A program made the position numbers and the translations under genes. The notes below the pieces were generated by a model. That model was given only the letters and a program-made list of their open reading frames with translations, did no database searches and was not told where the DNA came from. Shown piece by piece: positions 1 to 8,395 of a DNA stretch of 64,000 nt (position 1 is the stretch's first letter; each line of letters starts with the position of its first letter). Where the stretch lies: assembly GCA_035642715.1 (NCBI GenBank), contig DASQRW010000113.1:1-64000 (forward strand), in the 5' to 3' direction. The stretch comes from JAJNBK01 sp035642715. GTDB taxonomy: Archaea; Thermoproteota; Nitrososphaeria; Nitrososphaerales; Nitrososphaeraceae.

Positions 1-237
1 TGTTCGATTAGCCGAAAGAGAGGAACGATACATCGTATAGGTCTAGGTTACAAGTAAAGGCTTGCAACTCCCATGGGAACGATGAGTTGTCGTCTTAGGT
101 AATAGGTTAACCTACAGCCTAAAGGTTGTAGGGGAGTCCAAGTCTAAGAGGATAAGGGTAAACCACATGGCTGCTTTGGAACTTATTGTAGCAGTCTTGC
201 AGGGAAAACCACATGTCTTCGAGTGCTAATCGGACTT
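1..237 (+). rRNA. Probable 3' end of 23S rRNA (partial, tentative)
   Basis: No open frame covers this G-rich, structured stretch. Bases 14-26 resemble the sarcin-ricin loop, with the GAGA tetraloop at 18-21. Bases 222-237 (cgagtgctaatcggac) resemble the end of archaeal 23S rRNA. The spacing of about 220 nt between the two is close to the distance from that loop to the 3' end in known 23S rRNAs. A block around 65-95 (actccc, then gatgag) also echoes domain VI. However, the conserved tgaaagcatctaag segment is not seen and the loop itself is non-canonical. I therefore hold this call loosely; a divergent rRNA or another structured RNA is possible. Confidence 0.5.
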
Positions 238-252
238 TAATTTTCTTTTGAC
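236..252 (+). terminator. T-rich stretch after the RNA segment
   Basis: The RNA segment is followed at once by a run rich in T (ttttcttttg at 241-250). This is the usual form of an archaeal intrinsic terminator. No hairpin is needed in archaea and none is obvious. Confidence 0.35.
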
Positions 253-614
253 TAGTAAATCATATTACTACGATAGTTCAAAGATGATTTTTATTATAGT
301 TAATCCATCTTTTACTCATCTTTCTTTTCCTGTGACGTTCCAATAAAGTGTTCATTGCGTTACTATTATTTTCTTAATATTGCGAAATCCTATTTAATTA
401 TGATACACTTTGATTATGTTTCGGAATATCATCTATCTATAAAATAATGCATTATATATAAAATTGTGACATATAAAACGTCTTAGAATATACAAATATC
501 TGACCATCAAAAATTGGCTATACCTGCAAATCAATTTGACTTGTTTTATCAATATCTTTAAAAACTTTCAAAACAATCGTTTTGCTTTTATGTACATTCA
601 GATACAAAAGTTAA
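253..614. other. Intergenic region without a recognised gene
   Basis: AT-rich spacer between the RNA segment and the DUF504-like gene. I see no supported reading frame, repeat or tRNA. Confidence 0.5.
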
Positions 615-845
615 TTAAGTTATTGATGTGGTACCAAATTTGTGGTAAAGAACTTTTCCTTCTCTTGCAACTAAAAAAATTCTATTCGGAGGAATAATTT
701 CAAAATTCTCTGAAAGCTTTAAGAATTCTGGCAATGAAACTTTAATAATCGAGTTAAATTCACGATAGCTTACTGAATAGAGGTTAGGGTCATCAGCATA
801 CAAAGCTTTACTAAAAATTTCTTTGAGTCGACCTTTCCGTGTCAT
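615..845 (-). CDS. DUF504 / UPF0248-like small protein
   Basis: A 76-residue protein of the length and layout of the DUF504 (MJ1316, UPF0248) family. These are small archaeal proteins with a proposed role in recognising RNA ends. An N-terminal RLKEIFSKAL helix is followed by a short beta region. The C-terminal block IIPPNRIFLVAREGKVLYHK matches the family pattern of IPxxRI followed by a short charged stretch and G-x-V-L/I-W/Y. The ATG at 843-845 is the only sensible start. The gene stands alone between two AT-rich spacers. Family assignment rests on the C-terminal block; biochemical function is unknown. Confidence 0.6.
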   Translation of the reverse strand: MTRKGRLKEIFSKALYADDPNLYSVSYREFNSIIKVSLPEFLKLSENFEIIPPNRIFLVAREGKVLYHKFGTTSIT

Positions 846-1700
846 ATTTTAGATTTTATTATCTCCACTTCCACTGCGATGGATGCTAGAGTTATCTTAC
901 TTATAAATTTAGTATATCAGTTCATAATATCTGTTGACGTAACATATATAAAATTCTTAAGAAAAAGTAATCTTCTATAGATATTTCTGGTACTACTTGT
1001 TTAAAATTTCTTCTTTATTATTATCCGTCCCGGCATCAAATAGGATATTGAAAGATAAAGCAGTTATATAGACTTGTAGATATTAAATTGAAAGACTATA
1101 TCAGATTTGGCATCTTTCCAGTTATGTATGAAATAATAGCAGGTACTTACATCTCCTAAGTCATCTGATAGATAATAGGGCGAATGAAATTACATCTATA
1201 ATTGATTATTTTGCATACCCCTAGCTTTTAATAACTTTACTACAGTCACTTGGTTATCAACAGCGTAATTAAAACAAAAATTTAAGCAATTTATTTCCTA
1301 TATCTTTTCTTTTGTAGATACAAGTAAAGGTAAACTACACAATAAATATTAACATATGGCTGTCATCCCATCCCATACTATGTCGAGAAATGAAATGGAT
1401 GGAAGGAAAGAATATTTTAGATTTAAGCTTAGTATTATAATTGGCTACCTTTAAGATTACGTGGTAATATAGTTATTTGCTAATTGTCATTATCTAGGGA
1501 GTAACCAATTATGATAACAGACAATCCTTAGACTTCTGTTCTATTTGTTAGGTCATTATATTTAATCACTTGATATTGTATAATGGGAATGATATTATAC
1601 TAATGATTTAGTAATACTTTTAGTACTGCTTCATAATAAAAAATTATATATAATATGTAGAGCTAGCTTTTTAAACTAAAATCAATCAATAAAGAAAGAG
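846..1700. other. Long intergenic region upstream of nrdJ
   Basis: About 850 bp of AT-rich DNA with many stops in every frame. Apart from the promoter-like element near its right end, I recognise nothing in it. Confidence 0.5.
1644..1654 (+). promoter_or_regulatory. TATA-like box for nrdJ
   Basis: TTATATATAAT lies about 47 nt before the nrdJ ATG. Archaeal transcription usually starts about 25 nt after the box, which would leave a leader of roughly 20 nt. Confidence 0.45.
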
Positions 1701-4430
1701 ATGGCGGGTGTAACCGAGTTCAATGACTCAAAAGATAACTTAATCGTGAACATTAAAAAAAGAGACGGCAGAGTTGTTAATTTTATGCATTCTAAGATAT
1801 CAAATGCAATTTACAAAGCACTTGTAGTGACCGGTAAAGCAGATTATCCATTAGCAGAAAGGTTGGCAAATAGGGTGATAGAGAAAATGGTTCAAAGTGG
1901 TTATGGATCTACTGGAAAAGTTGCAATTGCAAGTGTTGAAGATGTGCAAGATATGGTGGAATCTATTCTCATTGAAGAAAGTTTGTCTGAAACGGCAAAG
2001 GCATATATCCTGTATAGGCATGAGCGGCGCAAAGTTCGAGATGAGAAGATGAGAATTCTAAATAAGAAGGTGCTTGATGAAGTTGATAAAGTATTTGATA
2101 TTAATTCCCTTAGAGTTTTAGCTGCGCGTTATCTGTTACGAGATAACAACGGTGAGATCATAGAAGGTCCAAAACAAATGTTTGAAAGAGTAGCAATTCT
2201 GGTTGCACTTCCTGATGTGTTGCATGATTCTCAATTGTTCAATTTAACAGGTAGGCATAACCAAAACATCGAAGAAGCAGAGAAATATTATGCAAAAATA
2301 GATGACTTTGATCTAAAATTAAAGATAGGGGATTACTATCTGAACAAATATCACTTTGAATCTCTCATTCGACACTATGTATCTCTAGCAAAGATAGGTC
2401 GTATGAAAGTTGGCTTTAAAGAGCTACTTAGAATGATAGCTGAAAGCAAGTTAAGCGTATATGAAGATAGGATCAAGGAGTACTATAATTTGATGGTATC
2501 AAGAGATTTTCTACCAAATACACCAACATTGATGAATGCAGGTGCACGGCTTGGTCAATTGTCAGCTTGTTTTGTTCTTGATATGTCAGATGACATGTTT
2601 AAGATCATGAAATCATCAACTGATGCAGCCATGATTTTCAAATCAGGTGGAGGTGTGGGAATAAATTACTCCGACCTAAGACCAGAAGGAGATATTGTTG
2701 CTTCAACATCTGGAGTTGCATCAGGTCCAACGTCTTTTATGAGAATCATTGATACTATAACCGATGTAGTAAAACAAGGCGGAAAGAGACGTGGCGCAAA
2801 TATGGGTATATTAGAGGCATGGCATCCGGACATTGAAAAGTTTATAACGGCCAAGACCAAACCTGGCGTATTTGAAAACTTTAATGTCAGTGTTGGCGTC
2901 TGGGAAGATTTTTGGAAGTCGCTTGTAAACAAGGATAGCCACAAGTATACACTACATAATCCCAGAACTCATGAGCCTCTAAAGCAGATCGATTCACATC
3001 AATTAATGGATCTAATAGCATTTAGCGCATGGAAAAGTGCGGAACCAGGTGTTATCTTCTTTGATAATATTAACAAATACAATCCAATTATAAATGCAAA
3101 GGGCGGACCTTTGCGTGCAACAAATCCATGCGGCGAACAATCATTATATCCTTATGAATCATGCAATCTAGGTTCAATCAATCTTGCAAACTTTGTAAAG
3201 CGCAAGGCAGATGGAATGTTTGAATTTGATTGGCAAAAATACGAGCAGGCAATAAGAGTCTCCTCCAGATTCTTAGATAATATTATCGATATGAATAAGT
3301 ATCCAGTAGAAGAAATTGATATCAATACAAAGCTAACAAGAAGAATAGGCCTTGGCATAATGGGTATTGCTGATTTGCTATTCCTACTTAAAATTCCATA
3401 TGATTCAAATGATGGCTATGCATTCATGTACAAACTGGCAGAAGCAGTATCATACTATAGTATGGAAGAAAGTGTTGCTATTGCAAAGGTAAGAGGACCA
3501 TTTCCCTTATTCAAAGAGACAGATTATGTAGAAGGTAAAATACCTATCGCAGGATATTATGAGTTACCAACAGAAACACATGCATACAATTGGGATTCAT
3601 TAATTAAAAAAATTCAAAAACATGGAATCCGAAACTCTTGGACATCCACTATTGCTCCTACTGGTACATTATCTATGATTGCAGATACTTCAAATGGTGT
3701 TGAACCGATGTTTGCACTAGTTTTCGAAAAACGTGTGACAGTCGGTAGGTTCTTCTATACTAATAGGATTTTTGAAAATGTGTTGAAGGAAAGCGGTCTT
3801 TACAATGATGAAATACTTGCAAAAATCGCAAATAATTATGGTTCAGTTCGTGGTTTGGCTGAAATTCCAGAATGGATTCAGAAAACGTTTGTTACTGCAA
3901 TAGATATACATTGGACTGATCATATAATGGCGCAGGCGATATGGCAAAAATGGATTGGCAATGCCATTGCAAAAACAATCAATATGCCAGGAGATGTTAC
4001 TGCAGAAGACGTCAAGTATGCATATCTCTTGTCACATGAACTTGGATTAAAAGGAGTTACGGTATACAGAGATGGCTCAAGACATGAACAGGTTCTACAT
4101 ATCACAGGTAATCAAACAAAGGAAAAGAAATTCATTACAAGACCAAGCAAATATGCCGCTGACTATATACGTGCAAACATAAAAGAACCATATATCAGAG
4201 ACCAAATAGAAAAGATCTTTGAACAAACTAAGATCGAAGAAGAAGAAGACTTACCTACCGAAACAATTTCAACATCAATACTGCTGGATACGCCAGACAA
4301 GTCAATGCAAGCACCTCTAATGGAATCAAATGAGGATAATGCCTGTCCATCATGCAAAGCAAGATTAATAATCACTGAAGGTTGCAATTTGTGTATTGAA
4401 TGCGGCTTTAGCAGCTGCGTTTCAGGATGA
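1701..4430 (+). CDS. nrdJ: Adenosylcobalamin-dependent (class II) ribonucleoside-diphosphate reductase
   Basis: A 909-residue class II ribonucleotide reductase that makes deoxyribonucleotides using adenosylcobalamin to generate the thiyl radical. An ATP-cone occupies roughly residues 15-105. LSACFVLDM places one redox cysteine at Cys290. NPCGE gives the radical cysteine Cys477 with its Asn and Glu partners. ESCNLGSINL gives the second redox cysteine, Cys488. The phosphate-binding PTGTLSMIADTSNGVEP follows. The C-terminal tail holds two CxxC pairs and ends SSCVSG, typical of the redox-active tail of B12-dependent enzymes. The ATG at 1701 is preceded by a purine-rich aaagaaagag. The gene is monocistronic. 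It fits the cobalamin-producing physiology of this group. No broken motifs are seen. Confidence 0.95.
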   Translation: MAGVTEFNDSKDNLIVNIKKRDGRVVNFMHSKISNAIYKALVVTGKADYPLAERLANRVIEKMVQSGYGSTGKVAIASVEDVQDMVESILIEESLSETAKAYILYRHERRKVRDEKMRILNKKVLDEVDKVFDINSLRVLAARYLLRDNNGEIIEGPKQMFERVAILVALPDVLHDSQLFNLTGRHNQNIEEAEKYYAKIDDFDLKLKIGDYYLNKYHFESLIRHYVSLAKIGRMKVGFKELLRMIAESKLSVYEDRIKEYYNLMVSRDFLPNTPTLMNAGARLGQLSACFVLDMSDDMFKIMKSSTDAAMIFKSGGGVGINYSDLRPEGDIVASTSGVASGPTSFMRIIDTITDVVKQGGKRRGANMGILEAWHPDIEKFITAKTKPGVFENFNVSVGVWEDFWKSLVNKDSHKYTLHNPRTHEPLKQIDSHQLMDLIAFSAWKSAEPGVIFFDNINKYNPIINAKGGPLRATNPCGEQSLYPYESCNLGSINLANFVKRKADGMFEFDWQKYEQAIRVSSRFLDNIIDMNKYPVEEIDINTKLTRRIGLGIMGIADLLFLLKIPYDSNDGYAFMYKLAEAVSYYSMEESVAIAKVRGPFPLFKETDYVEGKIPIAGYYELPTETHAYNWDSLIKKIQKHGIRNSWTSTIAPTGTLSMIADTSNGVEPMFALVFEKRVTVGRFFYTNRIFENVLKESGLYNDEILAKIANNYGSVRGLAEIPEWIQKTFVTAIDIHWTDHIMAQAIWQKWIGNAIAKTINMPGDVTAEDVKYAYLLSHELGLKGVTVYRDGSRHEQVLHITGNQTKEKKFITRPSKYAADYIRANIKEPYIRDQIEKIFEQTKIEEEEDLPTETISTSILLDTPDKSMQAPLMESNEDNACPSCKARLIITEGCNLCIECGFSSCVSG

Positions 4431-4903
4431 CAACAACAAAACACCCTCTCTTTATGGATAACTAGCAAGTAGTAATCATCTGCCAATGCTACTATAAACC
4501 AACCAAAAAAAACTTAATTCCAGTTAAACAATTTAAGTTACTAACATAGGTGAAAGAGAAAATATCTATGCTAAGGGCCTATGGAAGAAGTAGTTTATTT
4601 ATTAATGCAACAAGAGATTATTTATATTCTAACCTTCTAATCTTTCAATGATTTAGTCCATTAGTCTTAAAGTATAAATGACATAACTGGATCTCGGGAT
4701 CAGCATGGTGTATTATCTATAAAAAATTAGTGTACCATTGTATGAAAAGACAAATTAAAAGGTTTACTATTTGAAGGATTGTCGTTGTATTGATATTCAC
4801 AGAAAACAATGAGTAGAGGCTGCTTTTGACATATTATGTTTCTATTGATAAAGTACCAGACCAAATATTTATCATATATTATAACTATATAATAGATACA
4901 ATA
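4431..4903. other. Intergenic region with promoter-like DNA at its right end
   Basis: AT-rich spacer. A TATA-like run (tattataactatataat) at about 4877-4893 serves the next small gene. Nothing else is recognised. Confidence 0.5.
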
Positions 4904-5119
4904 ATGCATCCTCTATCAAAAGATGACAATGATACCAACAAGCCGCAACAGCCAGCAGACAATTTCCAAGCAAAACGAATAGAAGACGATATAAACGAGC
5001 TTCCTGTAAACAAGTCTAAAGTTATAGCGTCAAAAATTAGCAAATTTGCCCGTGGATTTAAAATTCCGGATAATAAAAAGCCAAAAATAAGTGAATCAAA
5101 AGTTCATGAGCGAGATTAG
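4904..5119 (+). CDS. Hypothetical small hydrophilic protein
   Basis: An unrecognised 71-residue protein starting MHPLSKDDNDTNKP. The frame is open upstream to 4826. I chose the ATG at 4904 because a TATA-like element lies 12-27 nt before it, as in leaderless genes, and because the extra N-terminal residues look like translated promoter. The sequence is rich in Asp, Asn and Lys with no membrane segment or cysteine, and is probably disordered and basic at its end. No operon partner is seen. It could be a chance frame. Confidence 0.4.
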   Translation: MHPLSKDDNDTNKPQQPADNFQAKRIEDDINELPVNKSKVIASKISKFARGFKIPDNKKPKISESKVHERD

Positions 5120-5466
5120 TATATATACAATCTTTGATGCCAATTAAGATATAACCATAGTATTACTAATCGAGATCTTTCTCCAATATTTTGCAATTAT
5201 AATCAAAAACGTTATTGTGAATCTAGATCATGTATAGAGTTCATTATGATGACACTATAGATTCAATAGCTGCAATTTATACCGTATATAATATCTATCT
5301 TTACTCTTAAGAAAAGTGGATATGACTTTATTTTTGTCCCAGCTGGAACTAGTTGTACTCTCGTTAAATGAGTTATAAAGACAATTTTTTAGATTATTAA
5401 ATATGACAAATATCCATAAGTAACAAAAACTGATGCTTAAAATATCTGATTGGGATTGGAACTTAT
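5120..5466. other. Intergenic region
   Basis: AT-rich spacer before the aconitase-family operon; no recognisable feature. Confidence 0.5.
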
Positions 5467-6828
5467 ATGCAGTCATTAGCACAGCAAAACAGCTCTCATT
5501 CTGTTTCTTCTATCAAAAACATATTGGAGGATAGTTCACTTACGTTTGCTGAGAAGGCAATTAGCATAAAAAGTTTAACACTAAAAAATAAGCAGGGCGA
5601 AGTATCCAAACCTTCTATGGCTGGCGATATTGCAATTGTAGATGTGGATCTTGCTATGGCACAAGACAGTACGGGTCCTTTGGCAATACGTTCATTAAAT
5701 GAAATGCGAGTGAATAAACTCTTTAATCCTTCAAGGGTTTTGCTAGTCATAGATCATACATTTCCTGCAGCAGATGAAAAGGTCGCAAATCTACACACTA
5801 TGATGAGAGGTTTTGCTTCAAAGCATAGCTGTATGTTAGTTGAAGGTTCTATATCTCATCAGCATATTCTTGAATATCTTGCTGTTCCTGGTATGATGAT
5901 ACTCGGCGCAGATTCTCATACATGTCAAGCTGGATGTATTTCGGCATTTGCCACTGGAATTGGAAGTACTGAACTGGCGGCTGTATGGGCTACAGGCCAA
6001 ATGTGGCTACGCGTACCAGAAACAATAAAAATTAATTTATCGGGCAATTTTAGTAAAGGGGTTTCTGCCAGAGATCTAATACTCGATTATATTGGAAAGG
6101 TTGGTGAAGATGGAGCCAATTATAAGGCTTTGGAGTGGACATATGCAAATGACATTACCAGAAAGGAGTTTAGTATTGATTCAAGAGCATGTATAAGCAA
6201 TGCTTCAATGGAATGCGGTGCCAAGATTTCCGTATTTCCTACTGATGAGCTGACTAGAACTTATTTAAATGAAAAACCAAGAATTATTAAAGATGTGCCA
6301 GAAATTGATATTCAGCCTGGCAGCTCAGCTAACTATGTGGAGGAGATAGAGATAGAATGTGATAATATAGAGCCAATGGTGGCTGGCCCAGATCATCCAG
6401 ATTTAGTACATTCAGTTGAAGAAATAGGTGGGATGGAAATCGATCAGGCTTTCATAGGTTCTTCTACAAACGGAAGGATAGAAGATCTTGAGATAGCAGC
6501 ACGTATATTAAAGGGTAGAAAAGTTCATAAAAATACACGATGTGTAGTTACTCCTGCATCTGTCAAAGTATATGAAGAGGCCATTAAACGTGGGTACGTA
6601 GAAATTTATCTTGAATCAGGAGCAGTTTTTACCAATGCTACATGTGGAGCATGTGTTGGTACTCATCTTGGTGCATTAGGGGAATCTGAAATTTGTTTAT
6701 CTTCCTCTTCAAGAAATTTTGTCGGAAGAATGGGGGCGCTTTCATCAAAAGTATATCTTGCATCTCCAGCTACTGTTGCTGCATCTGCAATTGAAGGAAA
6801 AATAATTGATCCACGGAGGTTTCTCTGA
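5467..6828 (+). CDS. Aconitase-family (LeuC/homoaconitase-type) large subunit lacking one Fe-S cysteine
   Basis: A 453-residue protein of the archaeal isopropylmalate isomerase/homoaconitase large-subunit family. It has the substrate and cluster landmarks DSTGPLAIR, DHTFPAADEK, GADSHTCQAG, FATGIGSTELAAVWATG and a C-terminal TCGACVG. In catalytically normal members three cysteines hold the [4Fe-4S] cluster: one in GSCTNG and two in CxxC. Here CxxC is intact (Cys393, Cys396), but the first motif reads GSSTNG, with Ser333 (TCT, 6463-6465) in place of cysteine. Family membership is clear; activity is not. It is paired with the small subunit just downstream. A second, bacterial-type LeuC/LeuD pair lies at 32-34.5 kb, so this one may serve another substrate such as homoaconitate, or be altered. 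Confidence 0.8.
   Translation: MQSLAQQNSSHSVSSIKNILEDSSLTFAEKAISIKSLTLKNKQGEVSKPSMAGDIAIVDVDLAMAQDSTGPLAIRSLNEMRVNKLFNPSRVLLVIDHTFPAADEKVANLHTMMRGFASKHSCMLVEGSISHQHILEYLAVPGMMILGADSHTCQAGCISAFATGIGSTELAAVWATGQMWLRVPETIKINLSGNFSKGVSARDLILDYIGKVGEDGANYKALEWTYANDITRKEFSIDSRACISNASMECGAKISVFPTDELTRTYLNEKPRIIKDVPEIDIQPGSSANYVEEIEIECDNIEPMVAGPDHPDLVHSVEEIGGMEIDQAFIGSSTNGRIEDLEIAARILKGRKVHKNTRCVVTPASVKVYEEAIKRGYVEIYLESGAVFTNATCGACVGTHLGALGESEICLSSSSRNFVGRMGALSSKVYLASPATVAASAIEGKIIDPRRFL
6815..6820 (+). promoter_or_regulatory. Shine-Dalgarno site for the aconitase-family small subunit
   Basis: GGAGGT inside the end of the large-subunit gene, 9 nt before the ATG at 6830. It decides that start over an in-frame ATG at 6806 and suggests translational coupling. 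Confidence 0.7.
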
Positions 6829-6829
6829 C

Positions 6830-7432
6830 ATGAATAGTGAACCAACTCCAGAATCTTCGCCACATTCTTCGCCATTAATGCCATCACCACCACCAGGAAC
6901 AGTGCCTCCACCAGTTGTCACTACTGCCATTTTAAATGGAAAAGCTTGGGTTTTTGGAGATGACATTAATACGGACATAATTATACCGTTCAGATTCAAA
7001 AGCAGGACCAACGATCCCTATGAGATGGCAAAATATGCTATGTATGGAATTGATCCCGATTTTCCGACAAAGATATCCAAAGGTGACTTTATAGTGGCGG
7101 GAAAAAATTTTGGAGGCGGATCCAGTAGAGAACAGGCTCCAGTAGCATTAAAGTATGCAGGAATCTCTATTGTTATAGCAGAAAGTTTTGCCCGCATCTT
7201 CTATAGGAACGCATTTACTATTGGACTTCCAGCTCTCGAAATTCCAGAAATAAAAGGTAAAGTAGTTCAGGGAGATGAGCTTAAGGTAGACATTGGAAAC
7301 TTTACTGTGGAAAATATACGGACAAAAGGAATATTTTATGCAAGGAAGGTTCCAGAATTTATGCAACAGATGTTGTTAGAAGGTGGATTAGTCGAATATT
7401 ATAGGAGAAACAAGCGGTTTCCATGGATGTAA
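6830..7432 (+). CDS. Aconitase-family (LeuD/homoaconitase-type) small subunit
   Basis: A 200-residue swivel-domain subunit of an isopropylmalate isomerase/homoaconitase. DDINTDIIIP and GGGSSREQAP are the small-subunit motifs; the Ser-Ser-Arg loop binds substrate. It begins one base after the large-subunit stop, with a GGAGGT Shine-Dalgarno site, so the two are co-translated. The N-terminal 28 residues are an unusual Ser/Pro-rich extension (clusters of Pro near residues 13-29) before the conserved core, longer than in typical archaeal LeuD proteins. The extension is likely disordered and its role is unknown. Substrate specificity cannot be read with certainty. Confidence 0.8.
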   Translation: MNSEPTPESSPHSSPLMPSPPPGTVPPPVVTTAILNGKAWVFGDDINTDIIIPFRFKSRTNDPYEMAKYAMYGIDPDFPTKISKGDFIVAGKNFGGGSSREQAPVALKYAGISIVIAESFARIFYRNAFTIGLPALEIPEIKGKVVQGDELKVDIGNFTVENIRTKGIFYARKVPEFMQQMLLEGGLVEYYRRNKRFPWM

Positions 7433-7552
7433 TCAGAATTACATCAGGTATATTCTATATTTTAGTATAGGTCCACACACAACAAATGATGATGCTCATG
7501 ACCGATATGACCGATAAAATTTAATTCCGAGTGGACAACTCTGTTTGTTAAT

Positions 7553-8395
7553 ATGACATCTGTAGAGAAAAACTGGATAGGCCTACGCAGCAGCGGAATT
7601 AGAATCATCTTTCTTGGCTTATTCTCTCTGATTTTGACCTTTATAATTTATGGCCGATTGACCACTCCTTCAGGCGAGCAAACAATTATGATTACACCTT
7701 ATCTTATGAATCTTGCAAATGCTGTTTTTACAATTATTTTCTTATCAATGTTATTTGTGGGCTATGGAATATACAGAATTTTCAAAGCAGAACAACGACT
7801 AAAAGCTAATACTAATAGTTTAATGTTCTATATAACAGCAGCATTTTTAGACAATAAATATTGGAAAGTGATGGTAATATTTGCAATTATATATGGCATT
7901 TTTTTTGGATTTCTGTCTCAAATATTCATTTATAGATATGATATTTCATTTTCTGAACAAGGAATTACCGTTCCATCTGTTAATGTTATCCCATGTTGCA
8001 ATATGCCAGGTTATGTTCCTATGCTGACTGTATTTCCTACAGATCACTTTCTAATCATGATTATACCAATCAATATTATCCTAGCAGTAATTGTATCTTT
8101 TATGGTCGGATTCAATATTTCTTTAACTCTCTACGCATTCAACTTAGATAAAGCGAACACTAAAAGAGTGTCTTCTGTAGGAAGTGTAGGGGCGATCAGT
8201 GGACTATTTGTAGGCTGTCCAACCTGTGCCGGCAGTTTGTTTTCTGTGCTCTTAGGTTATAGTGTAGGAACAACCATGGCTGTTCTTGCTCAATTCCAAA
8301 CCCTTTTCATTTTAATAAGCATACCATCCTTGATACTTGCACCATTTCTTATAGGCCGTGGAATTAGAAGTAGATATAGCTGCAAGCTAGCCTAA
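7553..8395 (+). CDS. Multi-pass membrane protein with paired cysteine motifs
   Basis: An unrecognised 280-residue protein with about six hydrophobic segments, including residues 18-38, 55-80, 105-130, 165-190, 212-235 and 245-265. Two cysteine motifs stand out: IPCCNMPGYVP in a loop near residue 148 and GLFVGCPTCAGSLF at the start of the fifth segment. A Cys-Cys pair plus a CxxC in or near the membrane suggests metal (for example copper) or thiol chemistry, but no known family is evident to me. The stop codon overlaps that of the convergent asparagine synthase gene. It starts at ATG 7553 with no clear Shine-Dalgarno site. Confidence 0.65.
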   Translation: MTSVEKNWIGLRSSGIRIIFLGLFSLILTFIIYGRLTTPSGEQTIMITPYLMNLANAVFTIIFLSMLFVGYGIYRIFKAEQRLKANTNSLMFYITAAFLDNKYWKVMVIFAIIYGIFFGFLSQIFIYRYDISFSEQGITVPSVNVIPCCNMPGYVPMLTVFPTDHFLIMIIPINIILAVIVSFMVGFNISLTLYAFNLDKANTKRVSSVGSVGAISGLFVGCPTCAGSLFSVLLGYSVGTTMAVLAQFQTLFILISIPSLILAPFLIGRGIRSRYSCKLA

